From NCBI RefSeq assembly GCF_008642315.1, contig NZ_CP029192.1:1488001-1552000 (forward strand): DNA of 64,000 nt. The letters run 5' to 3'. A program made the position numbers and the translations under genes. Source of the stretch: Streptomyces venezuelae. Its GTDB lineage: Bacteria; Actinomycetota; Actinomycetes; Streptomycetales; Streptomycetaceae. Shown one piece after another: positions 7,777-16,089 of the stretch (position 1 is its first letter; every line of letters starts with the position of its first letter). The notes beneath the pieces were generated by a model that searched no databases, was not told where the DNA came from, and worked only from the letters and a program-made list of their open reading frames with translations.

Positions 7777-9561
7777 TCAGTGGCGGACGACCGGCAGCTT
7801 CAGGACGCCGGTGTCCTCGGGCGCGCTGGTCACGGTGACGGGCTTGACGCCCCGGTTGCCGCCGTACGCGCCGTCGCTCGCCGCCACCACGAACCGCAAC
7901 CGGTGGCCCTTCTCGTAGCGGTGCACGATGCCGGGCAGCGACACCTTGAAGGGCTTCGTGACGTCGGGCACCCGCACCGGGGAGACGAGACGGTGGACGA
8001 GGGTCTTCTTGCCGTCGGGCGCGACGTCGTACAGCTTGGCGAAGAGGACGAGCTTGTCGGCGGCGTCTCCGGAGTGCTGCACGCGCTCCGTCCTCGGCGA
8101 GATCACCTTCAAGGTCGCCTCGGGCGCGCCGACGACGTCCACCGCGCCGCTGAAGGGGTCGGTCGTCCAGTCGAGGTAGGTGCCCTTGGTGTCGTGCGGC
8201 GCCGGGTCGGGCAGGCCGATCATCCCGGCGAGCGAGGACTCGGAGTGGCTCGTGGGGATGAGCCAGTTGCGGTACTCGCGGCTGCCGCGGGCCACCTTCG
8301 CGCGGTCGTCGACGAGCTTGCCGTCGCCGGACAGGTAGAGCGTGCGGTTGCGCGCGGGGACGTCGGCGGCGGTCGCGTAGGTGCTGTCCGGGTCGCCGAT
8401 CCAGTCGCGGTAGTAGGCGAAGGCGGGCCCGGTGTCGACGCCCTTCTTGTGGTGGAGGTAGCGGTCGAACCAGGCGAGGACGCGCTTGCCGACGTACGAG
8501 GTCTCCAGGTTGCCCTCGCCGAGGTTGAGCTCGCCGGATGCCGGGTCGGTCATGCCGCCGCTGTGGCCCCAGGACTGCCAGATCATCTTGGCGGTGGTGC
8601 CCTGCTTCTTCAGCGTCCTGTACGTCGCCTCGGCCTCGTTGAGGTTGAAGAGGCTGTCGGCCTGACCCTGCACGAGGAGTGTCGGCGTCTTCACCTTGTC
8701 GAGGTAGGAGACCGGGGAGACGCCGCGTGCGAACTTCTGCAGCGCCTCGGTCCTGTCGGCCGGGTAGCGGCCGGAGTTGAGGGTGCGGATGGTGTCGCAG
8801 GCCTTGGTGACGAAGTGCAGGCAGCCCAGGCGGTTGATGCGGGAGGGGTCCAGGTCGGGGACGAGCAGGGGCTGGCCCTCGCCGATGAGGTAGAAGCCGT
8901 TCATCCACTGCCACTTGGCGGCGCCGGGGACGCTCCGGTCCGCCGCGTTGTTCGGGTCGAGGGAGTACGCCAGGTCGTTCCAGGTGATCATCGGGACCAG
9001 GGCGTCCACACGGTGGTCCACGGCGGCCGTCGCCATCTGGACCGCGCCGCCGTACGATCCGCCGATCATGCCGACGCGCGGGTCGCCTTCGGCGTCGGAG
9101 GTGACGTAGTCGGCCCTGGTCCCGTCGTCGGCGGACCGCTTGCCGCCGAGGAAGTCGATGAGGCCGGAGGCCGCCCTGCCGTCGATCTCCGGGTCGTCCA
9201 GGGAGATCAGGCACCCGGACTTGCCGAAGCCGAGGCCGGAGTAGACGAGCGAGACGTAGCCGCGTTCGGCGAAGGCCTTGCCGGTCGCGGCGGTCCCGTC
9301 GGACTTGCTGCCGCCGAACCCGTTCGTCGTGACGACGGCCGGTGCGGGGTGCGCGGCGTCCACCCCGGCGGGCCGGTACAGGTCCGCGTCGACGGTGCAG
9401 CTCCGGCCGCCCGCCTGGACGGTGAACTTCAGCGCGGTGACGGTGTACTGGCCGGGCGTCGTCGCGTCCGGTGTCGCGCCGGCCGGGGCGGGTGCGGCGA
9501 CGGCGAGCGGGGCGGCGAGTGCCGCCGCGGTGGCGAGGGTCAGGGCACGGCGACGGGACAA
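7777..9561 (-). CDS. Secreted CocE/X-prolyl-dipeptidyl-peptidase-type alpha/beta hydrolase
   Basis: 594 residues from a TTG at 9561, preceded at 5 nt by GGAGG and opening with a signal peptide (S-R-R-R-A-L-T-L-A-T, Ala-rich, A-P-A-G-A). A GTG at 9639 would add 26 residues and a rare TTA codon, so I prefer the TTG. The catalytic Ser lies in G-G-S-Y-G-G (about 168), with Asp in V-Q-G-Q-A-D-S-L-F (about 301) and His in S-W-G-H-S-G-G (about 332). The C-terminal jelly-roll (V-D-V-V-G-A-P-E-A-T-L, about 440 on) is typical of the CocE/NonD family, which cleaves Xaa-Pro peptides or esters outside the cell. The substrate is unproven. Confidence 0.85.
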   Translation of the reverse strand: MSRRRALTLATAAALAAPLAVAAPAPAGATPDATTPGQYTVTALKFTVQAGGRSCTVDADLYRPAGVDAAHPAPAVVTTNGFGGSKSDGTAATGKAFAERGYVSLVYSGLGFGKSGCLISLDDPEIDGRAASGLIDFLGGKRSADDGTRADYVTSDAEGDPRVGMIGGSYGGAVQMATAAVDHRVDALVPMITWNDLAYSLDPNNAADRSVPGAAKWQWMNGFYLIGEGQPLLVPDLDPSRINRLGCLHFVTKACDTIRTLNSGRYPADRTEALQKFARGVSPVSYLDKVKTPTLLVQGQADSLFNLNEAEATYRTLKKQGTTAKMIWQSWGHSGGMTDPASGELNLGEGNLETSYVGKRVLAWFDRYLHHKKGVDTGPAFAYYRDWIGDPDSTYATAADVPARNRTLYLSGDGKLVDDRAKVARGSREYRNWLIPTSHSESSLAGMIGLPDPAPHDTKGTYLDWTTDPFSGAVDVVGAPEATLKVISPRTERVQHSGDAADKLVLFAKLYDVAPDGKKTLVHRLVSPVRVPDVTKPFKVSLPGIVHRYEKGHRLRFVVAASDGAYGGNRGVKPVTVTSAPEDTGVLKLPVVRH

Positions 9562-9633
9562 GGGGACCTCCACGCTGAGGACGGCCGACGACCGGCGACT
9601 ACCGGCCGGTAAGTACCGGCCGGAGTCATGCTG

Positions 9634-9645
9634 TGACACGTGTCA
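9634..9645. promoter_or_regulatory. Perfect 12-bp palindrome upstream of the CocE-type hydrolase
   Basis: TGACACGTGTCA is a perfect dyad 73 bp upstream of the TTG start on the minus strand, in the gap after the S66 carboxypeptidase. TetR-family operators often have this length and TGAC..GTCA arms. Nearby, at about 9600-9622, CCGGCCGG occurs twice, separated by TAAGTA. Operator function is inference. Confidence 0.35.
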
Positions 9646-9700
9646 TGTCGGGGTCAACGGCTGTGCCGTGTTTTTTCACCACCCCTCCAAAGGAGGACGG

Positions 9701-10645
9701 TCAGACAAGGGCGGGCTCGTCCAGCGTCAACGTCCCCGCGTCCGCGTCGAGTTCACCCGCCACCCCGAACGGCACAGTCAGCGCTCCCTCGCAGTGCCCG
9801 AACCCGAACTCCTCCGCCACGGGCACGCCGAGCCCGCCGAGCCGGTCCGCGAAGAGCGCGCGCAGTTCGTCGCGGTCACCGCACTCCTCCCACGAGCCGA
9901 GCACGACCCCCGCCACCCCGTCGAGCCAGCGGGAACGCAGGAGTTGGGTGAGGATCCGGTCCATGCGGTACGCCTCCTCGCCGATGTCCTCGATGCAGAG
10001 CAGGCCGCCGCGTGCGGAGGCCCGTGCCGTGGGCGTGCCGAGGTCGGCGGCGAGCAGCGACACACAGCCGCCGAGCGTGACGCCGCGGGCCCGGCCGCCG
10101 ACGAGGACGGTCGCGCGCGGGGAGCCGGAGCGGATCACGCGGGCCTCCTCGGGCGCGAAGAGCGTGGTGCGCAGGTGTTCCTGGGCGCGGGCGTTCTTGA
10201 GGAAGCCGACCGTCGCCGTCATCGGCCCGTGCAGGGTGGCGACGCCGAGGCGGGTGGCGAAAGCCTCGTGCAGGGCGGTGATGTCGCTGTAGCCGAGAAA
10301 CACCTTGGGCCCCACCGTCCGCGTGGCGCGCAGCATGGCCCGCCAGTCGACGAGGTCGACCATGCGCTGGGCGCCGTATCCGCCGCGGGCGCAGAACACG
10401 GCGGCCACGGACGGGTCGCACCATGCCTGTTCCAGGTCGCGGGCGCGGTCGGCGTCCGCCCCCGCGAGGTAGCCGAACTCCGGGTGGCGGTCGCGGACAT
10501 GGGGCGCGACGACGGGGTCGAGGTCCCAGCCGCGCAGGATGTCCAGGCCCGCGTCGAGGCAGTCGTCGGGGACAGGGCCGCTCGGCGCGACGACGGCCAC
10601 CCGCGCACCGGGCGTGAGGCGCGCGGGCCGTACGAGGGGTATCAC
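9701..10645 (-). CDS. S66 LD-carboxypeptidase (LdcA/MccF family)
   Basis: 314 residues. The start is the GTG at 10645, which overlaps the TGA of the upstream prolyl-oligopeptidase gene (GTGA). The three S66 catalytic residues are visible: Ser120 in F-L-G-Y-S-D-I-T, Glu219 in L-C-I-E-D-I-G-E-E and His284 in F-G-H-C-E-G-A-L-T. Family members trim D-Ala from cytosolic murein tetrapeptides or inactivate aminoacyl-nucleotide antibiotics of the microcin C type. It has no signal peptide, so it acts in the cytoplasm. As the last gene of a four-peptidase operon, a role in recycling D-amino-acid-containing peptides is the better guess. Confidence 0.88.
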   Translation of the reverse strand: MIPLVRPARLTPGARVAVVAPSGPVPDDCLDAGLDILRGWDLDPVVAPHVRDRHPEFGYLAGADADRARDLEQAWCDPSVAAVFCARGGYGAQRMVDLVDWRAMLRATRTVGPKVFLGYSDITALHEAFATRLGVATLHGPMTATVGFLKNARAQEHLRTTLFAPEEARVIRSGSPRATVLVGGRARGVTLGGCVSLLAADLGTPTARASARGGLLCIEDIGEEAYRMDRILTQLLRSRWLDGVAGVVLGSWEECGDRDELRALFADRLGGLGVPVAEEFGFGHCEGALTVPFGVAGELDADAGTLTLDEPALV

Positions 10646-12636
10646 TTGGTGAGCTCCAGAGTGGGGACGCGTCCCGCGAGGTCGATCCTGAACACCTGCG
10701 CGTACAGGGAGAGTTCGGCTTCCAGGGCGCGGACCATGGTGTCGGCGCGGCGGAATCCGTGCCCTTCGCCCTCGAAGGCGATGTAGGCGTGCGGCACGCC
10801 GCGCCCCTCCATCCTGGCGAGGAACCGCTCGGACTGCGGGGGCGGACAGATGACGTCGTCGAGGCCCTGGAGGAGCAGGAACGGCGCGCTGATCAGCTCG
10901 GCGTGGCGGGCGGGTGAGCGTTCCGCGTACCGGCCGGGGACGGCGTCGAGCGGGCCCACGAGGGATTCCAGGTACTGGGATTCCAGGTCGTGGGTCTCCC
11001 CCGACGCGAACGCGGCGAGGTCGAGGACCGGGTAGCTGATGGTTCCGCAGGCGTAGACGTCCGTGCAGGTGAGGGAGGCTGCGGTGGTCCAGCCGCCCGC
11101 GCTGCCGCCGCGGACGGCGAGGCGGGCGCGGTCGGCGGTCCCCTCGTCGGCGAGGGCGAGGGCGACGGCGGCGCAGTCGTCGACGTCGGCGATGCCCCAC
11201 TGTTCGCGCAGCCGGTTGCGGTAGGCGCGGCCGTATCCGGTGGAGCCGCTGTAGTTGACCTCGGCGACGCCGATGCCGCGTGAGGTGAAGTAGGCGATGG
11301 CCAGGTCGAGCACGAGGGGCGCACGGCCGGTGGGGCCGCCGTGGGCCCACACCACGTAGGGCGGCAGTTCGTCGTCGGGCGCGATGTGGCCGGGGTTGTG
11401 CGGCGGGTAGACGTGCGCGTGGATCTCGCGTCCGGCGGGGCCGTAGAAGGTGCGGATGTGCGGTTCCGGGTAGTACGCGGGGTCCACCGGGTCGTCGTGG
11501 GCGGCGCCGACGACGCGGGCGCGGCCGGTACAGGTGTCCAGCTCCACGACTTCGTACGCGCTGCGGGGGCTCGCGGCGACGCCGGTGACACGCGAGCCGT
11601 GCGCGGCGACCGTCGAGGCCCACTCCGTCCAGGGGCCCGCGGCGTCGACGACCTCGCCGGTCTCGGGGTCGAGTATGCCGAGCGAGGTGGCGCCCTTGCC
11701 GTGCACGACGGCGATCAGTCCGCTCTCCAACGGCGCGAACCAGTTCCAGCCGACCTGCCACAGCGGGCCCGCGAACTCCTCCTCGCGCGGGCAGAGCGGC
11801 TGCGCGTCGCCGGCTTCGCCGGTGTCGCGCGGGTCGGCCCGGTACAGGTTCCACCAGCCGGTGCGGTCGCTGGAGAACAGCAGCCGCCCGTCGTGGGCCC
11901 ATTCGACCTGTGCGACGGACTCCTCGGGGCCGCCCGCGACCGTGCGGGCCGGGCCGAACGTGCCGTCGTGGTGCACGTCGGCGAGCGTCAGCTCCGTGCC
12001 GTCCCACGGCATGCGCGGGTGGTCCCAGCCGATCCAGGCGACGTGGGCGCCGTCGGGCGACAGGCGGGGCCCTGTGACGAACCGGTGCCTGCCGTCGGAC
12101 AGTTCGCGCACGGCACCGCGGTCCCCGGCCGCCGTTCCGTCGAGCGGCACCGCGGCGATGACGCGGCGCACGTCGGTCGGCGCCTCGCCGGTGAACTCCT
12201 CCAGGACGCACCAGACTTCGCCCCGGTCAAGGCGGAGCACGGGGTCGACCCAGCGCAGGCCGCCGCCGGTGCCGGAGACCGGGGTCAGGGGTCTCGGTTC
12301 GGCGCCGGGGGCGTCGGGCTCGTACGCGTACAGGCGCTGGTCGGCGAAGTCGACGAAGACCACGAGCGGACCTTCGGGGCGCTCGGCCCCGGCCCAGGGA
12401 CGGCCGCCGTACTCGACGACGCGGCTGCGCACGTTCCACGGCGCGGGCAGCACCGTGCGCTCCTCGCCGTCGGGCATGCGCCGCACGAGCGCGCGCCGGC
12501 CCGCCTCGGTGGGCCGCGGCGCGGTCCACCAGGTCTCGGCGCCGACGAAGCCCACGAACCCGGGAGCGCCGTCGTGGGTGGCGGCGAGCTCGGCGTCGAT
12601 CGGCGACGGCCATGATCCGTACGCCAGGGTCTGCAT
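10642..12636 (-). CDS. S9 prolyl-oligopeptidase-family peptidase
   Basis: 664 residues from the ATG at 12636 (AGAAGG 5 nt upstream; an ATG immediately before it is the alternative). The N-terminal 380 residues have the irregular beta-blade repeats of a propeller (W-A-H-D-G-R-L-L-F-S-S-D-R-T-G). The C-terminal alpha/beta hydrolase carries Ser in G-G-S-A-G-G-W (about 513), Asp in L-Q-G-L-D-D-V-I-C-P and His in E-G-H-G-F-R. This is the dipeptidyl-peptidase/acylaminoacyl-peptidase branch. There is no signal peptide, so it acts on peptides in the cytoplasm. It is 26 nt downstream of the M20 gene and overlaps the S66 gene. Confidence 0.88.
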   Translation of the reverse strand: MQTLAYGSWPSPIDAELAATHDGAPGFVGFVGAETWWTAPRPTEAGRRALVRRMPDGEERTVLPAPWNVRSRVVEYGGRPWAGAERPEGPLVVFVDFADQRLYAYEPDAPGAEPRPLTPVSGTGGGLRWVDPVLRLDRGEVWCVLEEFTGEAPTDVRRVIAAVPLDGTAAGDRGAVRELSDGRHRFVTGPRLSPDGAHVAWIGWDHPRMPWDGTELTLADVHHDGTFGPARTVAGGPEESVAQVEWAHDGRLLFSSDRTGWWNLYRADPRDTGEAGDAQPLCPREEEFAGPLWQVGWNWFAPLESGLIAVVHGKGATSLGILDPETGEVVDAAGPWTEWASTVAAHGSRVTGVAASPRSAYEVVELDTCTGRARVVGAAHDDPVDPAYYPEPHIRTFYGPAGREIHAHVYPPHNPGHIAPDDELPPYVVWAHGGPTGRAPLVLDLAIAYFTSRGIGVAEVNYSGSTGYGRAYRNRLREQWGIADVDDCAAVALALADEGTADRARLAVRGGSAGGWTTAASLTCTDVYACGTISYPVLDLAAFASGETHDLESQYLESLVGPLDAVPGRYAERSPARHAELISAPFLLLQGLDDVICPPPQSERFLARMEGRGVPHAYIAFEGEGHGFRRADTMVRALEAELSLYAQVFRIDLAGRVPTLELTK

Positions 12637-12662
12637 CATGTCCTTCTCTTCCCCCATTTTCG

Positions 12663-14018
12663 CTAGGCCGTACGCAGAAAGCGGTCGAGGACACGGACGC
12701 CGAAGTGGAGCGCGTCGACCGGGACGCACTCGTCGACTCCGTGGAAGAGCGCCTGGTAGTCGAAGCCCTCCGGTGTCCTCAGCGGCGAGAAGCCGTAGCC
12801 GGTGATGCCGAGCCGCGAGAACTGCTTGGCGTCCGTACCGCCCGACATGCAGTACGGCACGACGTGTCCCTCCGGCGCGAACTCCTCGACGGCCGCCCTC
12901 ATGCGCGCGTACGTCGGCGAGTCGACCGGCGCCTGCAGCGCCACCTCGCGATGGTGGAACTCCCAGTCGACGTCAGGCCCGGTGAGTCGGTCAAGCGTTC
13001 GTCGGAACTCTTCCTCGCCGCCCGGCAGAAAGCGGCCGTCCACGTACGCCACTGCCTCCCCAGGGATCACATTGACCTTGTAACCCGACTGCAGCATCGT
13101 CGGATTCGCGCTGTTGCGGACGGTCGGCGCGACGAGGTCGGCGGTCGGGCCGAGCTTCTCCAGGAAGGCGTCCACGTCGTAGCCCGGCGCGTCGGGGTCG
13201 GTCTCCAGGCCGTAGAGCGCGGCCAGCTCGACGAGCGAGGCGCGCACGGTCGGGGTGAGCCGGACCGGCCAGCGGTGCTCGCCGATGCGGGCGATGGCGC
13301 CGGCCAGCCTGCTGACCGCGTTGGCGTGGTTGACCTTCGAGCCGTGGCCCGCCTTGCCGCGCGCGGTGAGCTTGAGCCAGCCGGTGCCGCGCTCCCCCGC
13401 CGCGATGGGATAGATCTGGTTGCCGCGGCCGTCGTGGAAGGTGAAGGCACCCGACTCGCTGACGCCTTCCGTGCAGCCCTCGAAGAGCGCGGCGTGTCTG
13501 TCGGTGAGGAAGCCCGAACCGTCCTCGGCGCTGGCCTCCTCGTCGGCGGTGAAGGCGATCACGAGGTCGCGCCTCGGCCGCACCCCCGCGCGGGCCCACT
13601 GGCGGACCACGGACAGGATCATCGCGTCCATGTTCTTCATGTCGATGGCGCCGCGGCCCCAGACGACGCCGTCGCGGATCTCGCCGGAGAACGGGTCGAC
13701 GCTCCAGTCGGCGGCCTCGGCGGGCACGACGTCCAGGTGCCCGTGGACGAGCAGGGCGTCGGCGCCCGGGTCCGTGCCCTCGATGCGGGCGACGACGTTG
13801 GTGCGGCCCGGGGTGCGCTCCAGGAGGGTGGGTTCGAGCCCCGCTTCGGCGAGGCGCTCGGCCGCGTACTCGGCGGCGGGCCGCTCCCGGCAGTCGCCGC
13901 CGCCGCGGTTGGTGGTGTCGATGCGGATGAGCTCGGAGGTGAACGTCACGACCTCGTCGAGCGCCCGCGCGTCCACGTGATCGGCGGGCTCCTGCACCTG
14001 ACCTTGCTGACTAGCCAT
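12663..14018 (-). CDS. M20 family metallopeptidase
   Basis: 451 residues from the ATG at 14018, preceded by GGAGGAG and overlapping the end of the M55 gene by 8 nt. Metal-site motifs of the M20/ArgE/DapE family are intact: L-L-V-H-G-H-L-D-V-V-P, V-W-G-R-G-A-I-D-M-K-N, A-F-T-A-D-E-E-A-S and the dimerisation-domain marker R-G-K-A-G-H-G-S. Members hydrolyse dipeptides or N-acylated amino acids with two zinc ions in the cytoplasm. Within this operon it would take up dipeptides made by the M55 and S9 enzymes. The exact substrate is unknown. Confidence 0.88.
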   Translation of the reverse strand: MASQQGQVQEPADHVDARALDEVVTFTSELIRIDTTNRGGGDCRERPAAEYAAERLAEAGLEPTLLERTPGRTNVVARIEGTDPGADALLVHGHLDVVPAEAADWSVDPFSGEIRDGVVWGRGAIDMKNMDAMILSVVRQWARAGVRPRRDLVIAFTADEEASAEDGSGFLTDRHAALFEGCTEGVSESGAFTFHDGRGNQIYPIAAGERGTGWLKLTARGKAGHGSKVNHANAVSRLAGAIARIGEHRWPVRLTPTVRASLVELAALYGLETDPDAPGYDVDAFLEKLGPTADLVAPTVRNSANPTMLQSGYKVNVIPGEAVAYVDGRFLPGGEEEFRRTLDRLTGPDVDWEFHHREVALQAPVDSPTYARMRAAVEEFAPEGHVVPYCMSGGTDAKQFSRLGITGYGFSPLRTPEGFDYQALFHGVDECVPVDALHFGVRVLDRFLRTA

Positions 14019-14844
14019 ACTGCTCCTCCACGGCGGCAGAGGCGATCGTCGTAACCGCCTTGAAGGTACGGATCCCCTCGTACATCGTCTCGCTGTCGTA
14101 CGCGACCTTGCGCTCCCCCGTACGGCGCACACCCGGCACGACGGTCGACGCCATGGAGAGGTGCTCCGCGTCGAACTCGACCTCCACGGTGAACGGACCG
14201 CCGTGCACCGGCTCGTGGCGCACGGCGAGCGACGCGGCCTCCTTCGCGGCGGCGCGGATGTCCGCGGCGGTACGGGCCGGGGTGCGGCAGACCGCGGCGT
14301 ACCGCGAGACGTGGTCCTTGACGGCGACCTTCAGCGCGCCCGGCGCGTAGCCGAGGGCGTCCTCGCAGGCCAGGTCGTCGCCGGTGACGAGCACGACGGG
14401 GACGCCGTACTCGGCCACGACGTGCGAGTTGAGCAGGCCCTCGCTGGCCCGGACGCCGTTCACCCACACGCCGGTGATCTGGTTGGCGAGATAGGTGTGC
14501 GCGAGGACGCCCTCCATGCCGGCGCCCGCGTGGTAGCCGACGAACGCGATGCCGTCCACGTCGTCGTGCTGCACGCCCTCCACCATGGAGAGCGACTTGT
14601 GGCGCCCGGTGAGCATCTCCACCCGGTCGTCCAACTGCTCGAGGAGGAGGTTGCGCATCGTCCAGTGCGCCTCGTTGACGAGCACCTCGTCGGCGCCGCC
14701 GTCGAAGAACCCGAGCACGGCGGCGTTGACGTCCGAGGTGAACATCGCCCGGCACCGCTCCCACTGCCCAGTGCCGGGCAGCACGTCGGCCGGCCAGGTC
14801 ACGCCGGTGGCGCCCTCCATGTCGGCGCTGATCAGGATCTTCAT
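14011..14844 (-). CDS. M55 D-aminopeptidase (DppA-like)
   Basis: 277 residues from the ATG at 14844. It begins with the family hallmark M-K-I-L-I-S-A-D-M-E-G-A-T-G, whose Asp and Glu bind zinc, and continues with L-V-N-E-A-H-W-T-M-R-N and V-G-Y-H-A-G-A-G, further M55 metal and core motifs. DppA of Bacillus is a self-compartmentalising D-stereospecific aminopeptidase that releases D-Ala from D-Ala-D-Ala and peptides. The gene opens the peptidase operon, so the run M55-M20-S9-S66 probably recycles D-amino-acid peptides such as peptidoglycan fragments. No regulator is adjacent. Confidence 0.88.
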   Translation of the reverse strand: MKILISADMEGATGVTWPADVLPGTGQWERCRAMFTSDVNAAVLGFFDGGADEVLVNEAHWTMRNLLLEQLDDRVEMLTGRHKSLSMVEGVQHDDVDGIAFVGYHAGAGMEGVLAHTYLANQITGVWVNGVRASEGLLNSHVVAEYGVPVVLVTGDDLACEDALGYAPGALKVAVKDHVSRYAAVCRTPARTAADIRAAAKEAASLAVRHEPVHGGPFTVEVEFDAEHLSMASTVVPGVRRTGERKVAYDSETMYEGIRTFKAVTTIASAAVEEQYG

Positions 14845-14860
14845 AACCCTCTCCCTCGCA

Positions 14861-15545
14861 TCAGGTGCCGACACCAGTCTCGCAACCACGCCGGGAATCG
14901 CGGTGGAGGGGTGTCCAGTGCGGCAGGGCGTCGTCCAGGCGCGGGTCCCGCGGGTCGTCCCACACGAGGCAGCCCCACACGATGCCGGGGACGTCGGGGC
15001 CCAGCCGGTCGCCGGGTCCTTCGACCAGCGTGCGGTGGACGGCTTCGAGGTAGGCGGCCGCCGACGGGTGGTCCGGTGCGGTCACGTCGGGCCCCGACAT
15101 CGTCGACCACCGGCCGACGCCGTCCTCGGACAGGTACCGGCCGTACTCGGGACCGGCCTCGTCCCCCGTGAGCCACGGAACGATCCGCGCCCCGTCCCAG
15201 TAGTCGCGTCCGTCGGCCCCGGGCAGGCGCGGTCGCGGCGCGTCCGCGGGCCCGAGCAGCACACCGTCCGGCAGGAACGCCCCGGAGCCGACCTCGCCCT
15301 CGTCCTCGTTGGCCTCGATGTACTGGTGCGCCACGCCCCCGCACAGCCGCCACACGGCGACGAGTTCCGCGGGCAGCCCGTTACCCGAGGGCGGCCGTCA
15401 ACCGGGCCTCGGCCCCACGGATCTCGTCCTCCGTGGCGGGCGGCAGGAGAGAGGCGTACGACGTGGGGGCGTGCACCCGCAGCCAGTCGGTCAGCCGCTG
15501 CCATGCGGCGGTGACCCGGACGACCTGATCGTTTCGCTCGGACAT
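14861..15545 (-). pseudogene. SMI1/KNR4-family gene broken by a 1-nt frameshift
   Basis: An ATG at 15545 opens a 54-codon frame (W-Q-R-L-T-D-W-L-R-V-H-A-P..E-D-E-I-R-G-A-E-A-R-L-T-A-A-L-G) ending in TAA at 15383-15381. Removing one G from the GGG at 15386-15384 joins it to the next frame, which continues N-G-L-P-A-E-L-V-A-V-W-R-L-C-G-G and runs to 14861. The joined protein of about 220 residues has the SMI1/KNR4 (SUKH) layout. These proteins are often immunity or regulatory scaffolds. Downstream of the break there is only a start at GTG 15355 without a ribosome site. It is a pseudogene, a sequencing error, or a slip site; I favour the first two. Confidence 0.7.
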
Positions 15546-15579
15546 CCGGACAGAGTAGTCAGCGGGTACCTCGCCCGCT

Positions 15580-16089
15580 TCAGTAAGCCGGGCGGATCAC
15601 GACCGCTTCGGTCCTGACGGTCCCGCCCTCCCGGAAGGTCAGGACGAACGGGACCCGTTCGCCGAGACGCAGCGGCTCCCGGACGCGCACCATGACATCC
15701 AGGCCGTACGGCGACATGGTGAGGCCCTCGCCCGCCGGGACGACGGCGGAGTCCACCATGCTCATGCCGGCGGCACCGCTTCCCATGGGTGCGTACTGGC
15801 TGAGCATCACGTCGTCGAACGCGGGCGACGTCACGGAGGTCAACCGGTCGTCGGAGCCGCCGGAGTTGGCTATGCGGAAGAACGCGGCGCTGACGCTCGT
15901 ACCGCCGTACGGCAGGAAGACCGTCCCCTCGGCGACCTCGACGCGCGCCGGAGTGCCCGCCGCGCCGGAACCGGTCCACGCGGTGAGCAGCCCCAGGGCG
16001 ACGGCGCACGCGGCGACGGGTCCGAGCGCGCCGCCCAGCCCCTCGCGCAGGCCGCGGCGGGAGGGCCGCCAGGAGTGCGTGTCGCTCAT
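15580..16089 (-). CDS. PCu(A)C-like extracytoplasmic copper-binding protein, atypical ligands
   Basis: 169 residues from an ATG at 16089 that overlaps the stop of the ATPase gene (ATGA). An N-terminal membrane segment (G-P-V-A-A-C-A-V-A-L-G-L-L) anchors or exports it. The body has the PCu(A)C cupredoxin-like pattern (A-A-F-F-R-I-A-N-S-G..V-V-P-A-G-E-G-L-T-M-S-P-Y-G). In classical members Cu(I) is held by H-M-x10-M-x21-H-x-M. Here the first His aligns with Gln98 and the second with Asp131, while Met109, Met111 and Met133 are kept. Copper could still bind through Met only, or the protein may have a changed role. The operon context supports copper. Confidence 0.7.
   Translation of the reverse strand: MSDTHSWRPSRRGLREGLGGALGPVAACAVALGLLTAWTGSGAAGTPARVEVAEGTVFLPYGGTSVSAAFFRIANSGGSDDRLTSVTSPAFDDVMLSQYAPMGSGAAGMSMVDSAVVPAGEGLTMSPYGLDVMVRVREPLRLGERVPFVLTFREGGTVRTEAVVIRPAY

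Noticed and set aside
9684..9696. CCTCC-AAA-GGAGG hairpin next to a T6 run as a terminator
   Set aside because: The T run lies on the wrong side for the minus-strand gene, and the stem is only 5 bp.
10646..12211. N-terminal extension of the S66 carboxypeptidase frame through the prolyl-oligopeptidase gene
   Set aside because: The frame is merely open there; the GTGA junction at 10645 and the family length of about 310 residues fix the start.
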